Source of the DNA: Beroe forskalii
Taxonomy: Eukaryota > Ctenophora > Nuda > Beroida > Beroidae
DNA length: 64,000 nt
Assembly: GCA_011033025.1 (NCBI GenBank)
Contig: WFMF01000325.1
Coordinates: 1-64,000, forward strand
Direction of reading: 5' to 3'
The position numbers and the translations under genes were made by a program. Each line of letters opens with the position of its first letter. The stretch's first letter is position 1. A model generated the notes under the pieces. The model was not told where the DNA came from and ran no database searches. It was given only the letters and a program-made list of their open reading frames with translations. Below, piece by piece: positions 57,725 through 64,000 of this stretch.

Positions 57725-57895
57725 CTATAACAGCGTCCTCCTTTGTTTTCATGATAAGACCATCTCTCAGTTTCTCCAAGAGTTCATGTACATCTGACAG
57801 ACTGCTAATGATAAGACCATCTCTCAGTTTCTCCAAGAGTTCACGTACTTCTGACAGACTGCTAATGATAAGACCATCTCTCTAAAAGTTACTTT
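57725..57895. repeat. About 58-bp tandem repeat, three copies
   Basis: The unit contains GATAAGACCATCTCTCAGTT, TCTCCAAGAGTTCA and ATCTGACAGACTGCTAAT. The third unit is shortened. It lies downstream of the stop of the ZC3H4-like gene, in its presumed 3' UTR. Confidence 0.9.
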
Positions 57896-57915
57896 ATCTG
57901 ACAGACTGCGGAACG

Positions 57916-57992
57916 TTCATTTGACACAGAAATCATCCAATCACATCTCCTGAACTGACACAGAAATCATCCAATCACATCTCCTGAACTGA
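57916..57992. repeat. Two-copy repeat ACACAGAAATCATCCAATCAC
   Basis: GACACAGAAATCATCCAATC plus ACATCTCCTGAACT occurs twice, 39 bp apart, directly before the stop codon region of the ZC3H4-like gene (3' side on the minus strand). Confidence 0.85.
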
Positions 57993-58076
57993 CGAGTAGC
58001 CAATCACAGACTTCCTCAGCTGTGAGGAACCAATCACAATCCCTGATGTGGAGTCCTTCCCACCAATCCCCTTGCT

Positions 58077-58995
58077 CTATCCGAAAGGACTGGCGGTCGG
58101 ATCTAAACTCTTGAACATGTCCGCCAGACTTGGCTCCGCTGTACTCTTGTCCTTCTCCGAGTTCTGCTTCAGTCTCGGATCCCGGGCTGCGCAAACCTTA
58201 GCCTCAGCCTGAAGTATCTCAGCAGCAGACTTGTTGCCACCGAAGTCTGAAGTGGCAGTGAGTGGCGTGGTGGCTGTAGTTTGGATGGGGGGAGGAGGCG
58301 GGGGCGGAGGGCGCTGGTACTGGTTGGAGACCTGCATGGGCGTGTAGTCAGTGCTCTGGAAGGGAGGTGAGCTGCTCGGTTGTAGGGCCTGAGGGACTGC
58401 TGACCCTGGGGTGTTGCGGCGTAGCAGGGGGTTGCTGAGGTAACGGTTGCTGAGGCAACGGTTGCTGAGGCAACGGTTGCTGTTGCTCTGGCGGGGAGGC
58501 AAAGCCAGCAGGGTTGAAGGCAGGGTTGTAGTTAGGGCTGAAGTTGGGTTGCTGGGCCATGTTCTGAGCAGCCATGTCTTGAGGCGCCATGTTTTGCTGC
58601 AAATTGGGGGAGGTGTTGTTGAATCCCTGATCAGCTCCTGGTCCCTGCTGATTGAACGGCTGATTGAAGTTGTTGAACTGATGCTCACTATTCTGCTGCT
58701 GGAAGTTGCTCCCATGGTCATTGTACTGGTTATTCCTGTTCCTGTCCTCGTATCCTCCTCGTCTGTTGAACCCTCTAAATCCCCTGCTCCTCCCAAACCG
58801 TCCCCCTCCTCTCGGGCTGCCTCGGCCTCGACCTCCCCTAAAGAACCGTCCTCCTCGGTTATTGTAGGGTCTGTCATCGTATGATCTGTGGTGGTGGTGT
58901 CTCCTGTCCGAATCTCTGTCTCTGCTGTCCCGATCTTTGTCATCTCTGTCCCGGTTTTCTGATGCAGCTTTCTCTTCAGGGGTTGGAAGGAGGAC
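58077..58995 (-). CDS. ZC3H4: ZC3H4-like last exon, with a one-base frame change
   Basis: The exon enters in frame as VLLPTPEEKAASENRD and keeps RGG- and Gln-rich coding to about 58430. In that frame it would stop at 58348 (ending TSLPEH). The conserved C-terminus (AARDPRLKQNSEKD; LADMFKSLDPTASPFG) lies in another frame that ends at 58077. The change is explained most simply by one extra base in the five-G run at 58427-58431 (+ strand). Confidence 0.75.
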
Positions 58996-61757
58996 CTGAG
59001 AGAGGAGGAGTGGGATGAGCTTCAATTGTGGAGATTGGATGAAAGGAAGGACCTTTCTCATCAAAATATGTGATCCAATGACCATATTTCCGGTGATAGC
59101 TTATATTACAATTTTCATCAAATCATGGAAACTATCCACAAAAGGGCCCCACAAACCCAAGGGGTAAACCGAATATGTCATACCTTCTTGTTGGAGTCAG
59201 TCTCGGTGTACAGCGTTTTCTCAGCTCCTTCCTCCTCAGCAACAGGGGATCGGGATCGGGACCTAGACCGGGATCTTGATCGGGATCTGTACCTCTTTAA
59301 CCGGGGTCGGTCAAAGCCACGGTCATTCCTCATCTGAAAGGGGATGATATGAAAGGGACTGGGCAAGTTTGTAAATGAAGAGAAAAAAAAGTAAAATTCA
59401 TGAGAAGTGCTTCAATTTGTTTGTCACGCGATACACTTTTTTCAAAACCGATCTTGTGAAGAAACGAAGTTTAGATAATCGAAGTTCCCCTCTCACCCAA
59501 TCGATGATCTGTCTGGTGTCGTCTGTTAGAGCCTCATGACTGAACCTACAGCCCTGATCGTTGTAGCAGAAGCCTCGCAGGTGGAAATACTTGCACGGGT
59601 ACTCGTCTGAGAAAAGAAGAAAATGAGAGGAGGAAGAAAAGGGAGGAGTAGAGTAGAGGTTAAATATGATGAATCAAATGATGCAATCAATCGGATAACA
59701 AATTCTGTGCGCGAATAATTCATTCCAAATCCGTCAATACTGTCACCTAGTTTTCCTATTACCAAGAATTGGCCTGCATTTCCAAACTCCACAATCTACA
59801 TGATAGTATTATAGTGTATATGTACAATCTACACTCACTGTGCATGTACTGACACCGGTCTCCTTTGTGACACGGCAAGTTCTTCATGAAGTATTTGCAC
59901 ACGTCCAACTTCTTCCTAATTTCATGGAGGAACCCGCAATCGTCACCCTACGGGAAATTAGGGTCAAATACAATTAATAAGGTCTGGCAGAGGGCCAAGA
60001 AGAGGGTAAATTAGGGTCAAATACAGTAAGTAGCGGTTGAAGCGTGTAGAGAAGAGGGGGTGAATTAGGGTTCATATTTCCCCTCTTTTGTCGAAATGCA
60101 TTCACCATAATCTCAAACACCACGGGGAATGGGGGTAGAAAGATGCAGTGTTTCTTATGAGGGAAATGCCTCACTTTTTCCATCAGACCGCCAGGAATGG
60201 CAGTGTAAATTATTCCGATTTCACCAAAATAAATCACCCCTAACAATTGTTACACCCGGTTACACACTCTTTCACTCCACCATGTCTAGAAGTTGTAGCA
60301 GAGAAATAGGCGCTTAGAAATGATCAAATAACCACTCTAAACCATGCTAATACAGCCACTGATAGCCGCCTATTGCACAAGTGGCCTACAGCTGTCTAAT
60401 GATGGAAAGCTAACAAAACGTTATCTGTCCAACTTGACTGTCATCAGCGGTTTGTAACGTGTGTGTAAAATGTAAATGTGCATATTGAGAATATAAAGTG
60501 GCAGTCAACGGACTGATAAGTTAGTCATATATTATGTGGCAGCCCAAACGGGAACAGGAAGCTACAGGAATGATTGATTTCATCTTCAAATTTCATGTTA
60601 ATCGCTAATTTCATGGCATAGAAAATCGTCACCACAATTCTGCAGACTATGGAGCAAAATTAGACAAAAAGCATCCCTACCTCTTTACAGAAGCCATTTT
60701 TGGTAACTCCTGGGACTATAAAAATTCAAAAAACCACTAAACTCATTGCTACATCTTAGTTCCCTGACTAATCTGACTTGACTAAAATAAGTCGGATAAA
60801 GGAAATTCGACAATTCGCATCCTTACCTCTTTACAGAAGCCCTTCTGAAAGAACTTGCAGTGGGTTCTGGCCCTGTGAGCGTCCATTTCCTCCCTTCTCT
60901 CCTTCATCTTCTCGTAGGCTTCTTTGTGTCTCTCCCACCACTCACTTGGGGTAGTCTGAAGGATATTGGGGTGGGTTACTTGGGCTAGTCTGAAGGACAT
61001 TGGGGTGGGTTAGGGGTTATCTAAGGTTTCCTTATGTCACGTGGGGTAGTCTGAAGGACATTGGGGTGGGTTAGGGGTTATGTAAGGTTTCCATTTGTCA
61101 CGTGGGGTAGTCTGAGGGATATTGGGGTTGGTTAGGGGTTATCTAAGGTTTCCTTATGTCACGTGGGGTAGTCTGAGGGATATTGGGGTTGGTTAGGGGT
61201 TATCTAAGGTTTCCTTATGTCACGTGGGGTAGTCTGAAGGACATTGGGGTTGGTTAGGGGTTATCTAAGGTTTCCTTATGTCACGTGGGGTAGTCTGAGG
61301 GATATTGGGGTTGGTTAGGGGTTATCTAAGGTTTCCATTTGTCACTTGGGGTAGTCTGAGGGACATTGGGGTGGGTTAGAGGTTAACATAGGTTTCCTAG
61401 TGTCAATAAGGGTAGTTTGGACATTATGATTTGGTTAGTCGGGGAGGGGTTGAAGATGGAATGAGTAGATACTGACTACTCAGGAGTCAGGGGTGAAAGA
61501 GGGAGCAAGAATGAGCAATAGCAAGGGCTGTTAGGAGAGATAGGTTATAGTTGGAGTAAACGGTGTATTCCAATAGTGATCGAAATAGGATTGACTATCG
61601 ACCGTGAGCCAAATTCCCTCACCTTCTTCTTTTTCTTCTTCTTCCTCTTCACCTCCCCCTCTCCCCCGTTTTCATCAGGAGTCACTCCCAGAGCCCCTAA
61701 CAGGTTACCATCCTTGTCTTCGTAGCCTCGGAGGTTGGGAGGCACTTCACTGTCGTT
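58077..61757 (-). CDS. ZC3H4: ZC3H4/ZC3H6-family CCCH zinc-finger protein (5' part not found)
   Basis: ZC3H4 proteins bind nascent RNA with WDR82 and restrict unproductive transcription. Exons on the minus strand: 61623-61757, 60827-60955, 59839-59947, 59497-59606, 59184-59333, 58077-58995, all joining in phase. Three CCCH fingers: CKFFQKGFC-x5-CGFLH, CKYFMKNLPC-x5-CQYMH and CKYFHLRGFC-x5-CRFSH, the last followed by EALTDDTRQIIDW, a family match. Then come an RS stretch (RSRSRSRSRSRSPV), an RGG-rich part (GGRFFRGGRGRGSPRGGGRF), a Gln/Asn/Pro-rich part and the conserved C-terminal end ADMFKSLDPTASPFG. The acidic/basic start of the seen part (GALGVTPDENGG; KRKKKKKKK) implies more 5' exons beyond 61757, perhaps outside the window. 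The last exon has a frameshift near 58430. Confidence 0.85.
59497..60955 (-). CDS. ZC3H4: ZC3H4-like exons with the three CCCH fingers
   Basis: Exon 60827-60955 encodes SEWWERHKEAYEKMKERREE and the first two cysteines of finger 1. Exon 59839-59947 supplies its third cysteine and histidine (DDCGFLH) and all of finger 2. Exon 59497-59606 encodes finger 3 (C-x8-C-x5-C-x3-H). Spacing is C-x7-C in finger 1 and C-x8-C in fingers 2 and 3. All ligands are present, so RNA binding should be intact. Confidence 0.88.
60300..60378. mobile_element. Diverged palindromic mini-element copy
   Basis: It begins GAGAAATAGGCGCTTAG and ends GATAGCCGCCTATTGCAC, with ACTCTAAACCATGCTAAT inside. Same ends as the 41754 and 54277 copies but with a decayed core and no TGACGTCA. 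Intronic in the ZC3H4-like gene. A further partial copy is at about 63219-63285. Confidence 0.6.
60672..60702 (-). pseudogene. Duplicated remnant of a ZC3H4-like exon end with a 5' splice site
   Basis: On the minus strand GGCTTCTGTAAAGAG is followed by GTAGGGATGC, nearly the same as the real exon end GGCTTCTGTAAAGAG followed by GTAAGGATGC at 60827. About 30 bp are shared, so this is a short tandem-like duplicate of an exon edge about 150 bp into the intron. Confidence 0.75.
60955..61440 (-). repeat. About 61-bp minisatellite carrying a 3' splice site
   Basis: The + strand unit reads CACGTGGGGTAGTCTGAAGG, ACATTGGGGTTGGTTAGGGG, then TTATCTAAGGTTTCCTTATGT. On the minus strand each unit has CCAATGTCCTTCAG followed by ACTACCCCACGTGA, a copy of the real acceptor and first exon bases at 60955. 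Seven to eight units occur, with G/A variants at CTGAAGGAC and CTGAGGGAT. Confidence 0.92.
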
Positions 61758-61789
61758 CTGAGAAGAGAGGTAGGTCAGTTTAATTTCAG

Positions 61790-61950
61790 CTACGTAAGTC
61801 TCAATTGAGCTACTTAAGTCTCAATTGAGCTTCGTAAGTCTCAATTGAGCTACGTAAGTCTCAATTGAGCTACGTAAGTCTCAATTGAGCTACGTAAGTC
61901 TCAATTGAGCTACGTAAGTCTCAATTGAGCTACGTAAGTCTCAATTAAGT
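61790..61950. repeat. 20-bp minisatellite, CTACGTAAGTCTCAATTGAG
   Basis: About eight nearly perfect units. It begins about 30 bp upstream of the acceptor of the exon at 61623-61757, inside the preceding intron of the ZC3H4-like gene. Confidence 0.95.
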
Positions 61951-61959
61951 TTTTAACGG

Positions 61960-64000
61960 GGATATCATTTAACCGAGACCAAGTTCACAAAACCTGCCTT
62001 CGGTCAGTCATGGATACATTCGATAAGAAGTCATTGTATGCTAAACGAATCATTATTTTTCCTAGAAATGATTTGCTGTTAAGGAAATGTGGGGAATAAA
62101 AGGATGCGCATCCGTGGATAATGCTCTAAAGAGCTCTTTATTATCAACTGGTAAATCAAAGGAAGTACCTACCCTATTGATGATAAATTCATGCATTCAT
62201 AGACGTATAATTCAAGGAAAATGAAATGGTGATTCATGATGACAGTGGTTTGAACTTTGAAGCATGACATGTTTGCTATATGCGCTGGTTGTACCAATTA
62301 TAGTATGGTAATTGACTAATTGAACAGATCAATTTTTTCTTGTCCGTTTGTATCCTTTACTTGATCGATCCGTCTACACACATTATAATATAGCCTATGT
62401 TCTAGTAACTTGTTCTCATGATGAGGTGATGTTACACACGATTCATTGGACAAAGCTACATCAGGCAGTGTAACATAACCGGTGTGCAGATTGTGCAACG
62501 TGAGGTACCTATTGTCATTACCTCATCCTACATGAGGTATTGTCATGACCTCATCCTCATTAGAATAATGGACCATACTTCGTGCAGGATAAGGCATTAC
62601 ATATGCAGCACCATAATTACAAGTCAACCGTGCATTCAATAGCTCCTAATCAGTCGCTACTTACCTTAAATGTTCACTCATTCTGTTCAAGCCACACCTT
62701 TGCAAGTAAGTTGGTACAATGTACCAGAATTAGCCTTCTTTTGAGGCTCTAATCAAGCCATTATTCATGATAACTATGCAGTATGCTGCCATATTTGCAC
62801 ATTCACACATCAGAGAACACCCATTACTGAATACCGACAAAGAGTATTTCATTACCGTCTTAAAGCTAAGTCATATGTTTGCCGGTGTCTTGATAAACAC
62901 ATGCAAATTACTGCTGCCCATGCCAACTTCCCAAAGTATTTGCTGGATCTGTGCCAACTAGTTCACATGCATCTGTTTAAGTGCTTTATGCTTATTAATT
63001 GGTCTGTTCACACAACACAAAACAGGTTTTAATAATAAGGGCCATATTCTACAGCTCTATTGGTAGCTCTATTAACTCTCAACTGGAGAATACCTACCCT
63101 TATTAGCCCAGGTACCTATTACCTACAATAGCCTACGATACCGTGCTAGTCGCTAGAAGATCATATACTTCTGTTGTCTGAAGGAGTAGTGGAGTCTACA
63201 CAATATGTAAGTTACACGAGAAAAATAGGCAGTGATTGATAATGATCAAATGTAGGACCGCCACAGGTATTTTACACATTCTAGTGAGCAGATGCTTCAA
63301 AACTGTGTACAGCAGTACAGCGGCTTATGTAAGAAAATTGCCATAAGAGTAGACGTTTTAAGACTTCCTCTTTTCCCGGAAAAACGTGTCTAATTTCCTG
63401 TCACATGACCAGCTAAACAAAAAACATAGGAAGTTAGATCCCTTACTTCACATATTATTATTACAACATCGCAGAATACCGTGTGACATGGCAAATATAT
63501 GACCTCATCATCGAAGCTGTGTCCTGTGATCTGACTTCATTGCAGAGCATTGATCTGTACACACGATTCACACTCTACACACACAGGTGCCGTAATATAG
63601 GAGGGGCTATAACTCGGGTTCTTCGACTAAATCAAATGGAATATATTACAGGATTTTTATTCGCAATATAATATATAATATTATAGGGGGGCTATAAAAA
63701 ACGGCAGGATTTTCATTTTCAAAGTCCAGGCTTTAATTTGAAAAGACTGAGTTGTCCCCTATTTTGAAATGCGTCTGGTGGCCATCAAATAAAATGTTAT
63801 GTAACCAGTGTCGTAATTCTAATTCTAGCAGTGACTGAACATGCGACAAGTCACAAGATCCTGAATTCTACACACATTTCAATACCCCCAAGTCGTTTAA
63901 ATCACTACCCCAGGTTTAATAACATCAGACAGACGTTTACCATATAGCATGAAGTATTTACCGACTTGCTCCAAGAAATGATATATTTGCATTCTGTTAA
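61960..64000. other. No exon recognised
   Basis: Presumably upstream intron or 5' region of the ZC3H4-like gene. Open frames are short and lack family features. A partial palindromic mini-element lies at about 63219-63285. Confidence 0.4.

Noticed and set aside
58348..58884. + strand and alternative minus frames over the RGG/Gln-rich part of the ZC3H4-like last exon
   Set aside because: Shadows of low-complexity coding; only the frame ending DPTASPFG and the RGG/Gln-rich frame match the family.
61790..61950. Possible CRISPR-like array of 20-bp units
   Set aside because: Units are directly head-to-tail with no unique spacers, and the genome is eukaryotic; it is a minisatellite.

Overview
This is a window of an AT-rich invertebrate metazoan nuclear genome. 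Genes are split by many short GT-AG introns, the encoded proteins are animal-type (a Tuba/DNMBP-like RhoGEF, CST subunit STN1, a ZC3H4-type CCCH zinc-finger protein, Ly6-like three-finger proteins), and the gaps are full of small inverted-repeat transposons and minisatellites. A cnidarian-like or other non-bilaterian or marine invertebrate source is possible, but I cannot fix the taxon from sequence alone. No tRNA, rRNA or CRISPR array was recognised.

Layout. 1-11.3 kb: no convincing gene; AT-rich DNA with short palindromic repeats, a 0.9-kb inverted-repeat element (5038-5939), a 157-bp tandem duplication, a GC-rich patch near 9.6 kb and a local duplication holding a dead LINE tail. 11.3-31.7 kb (+): a complete DNMBP/Tuba-like gene of about 27 exons (two SH3, coiled coil, DH, BAR, SH3, long proline-rich exon, SH3), with two hAT-like elements with 8-bp target duplications and a 1-kb minisatellite in its introns. 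33.6-34.7 kb (-): a three-exon, probably seven-pass membrane protein. 38.3-54.5 kb (-): STN1, six recognised exons, with other minus-strand genes nested in its introns: a secreted, probably GPI-anchored GKGDR-repeat protein (39.3-41.0 kb) and two Ly6-like genes (48.8 and 51.3 kb) that sit in a tandem duplication of about 2.5 kb. 55.0-56.7 kb (-): an intronless ORF for an unrecognised charged protein with SUMO-consensus-like sites. 58.1-61.8 kb (-): the 3' six exons of a ZC3H4/ZC3H6-family gene whose 5' end was not found in the window.

Functional view. DNMBP-type proteins link dynamin, Cdc42 and N-WASP/Ena-type actin machinery through SH3, DH and BAR domains. STN1 is a telomere/replication OB-fold protein. 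ZC3H4 proteins restrain unproductive transcription. These are unrelated housekeeping genes that happen to be neighbours; I see no operon-like or pathway grouping.

Most unusual signal. At least three minisatellites are built from exon edges rather than random intron DNA: about 24 copies of a 43-bp unit containing a DNMBP exon end plus its GTAAGT 5' splice site (17443-18470); 5 copies of a 34-bp unit made from the STN1 terminal codons and stop (38210-38380); and about 7-8 copies of a ~61-bp unit containing a ZC3H4 3' splice site (60955-61440). Each creates arrays of decoy splice sites or stops next to a real exon. A dispersed ~85-bp palindromic element ending in GAGAAATAGGCGG and often carrying TGACGTCA is the second notable pattern.
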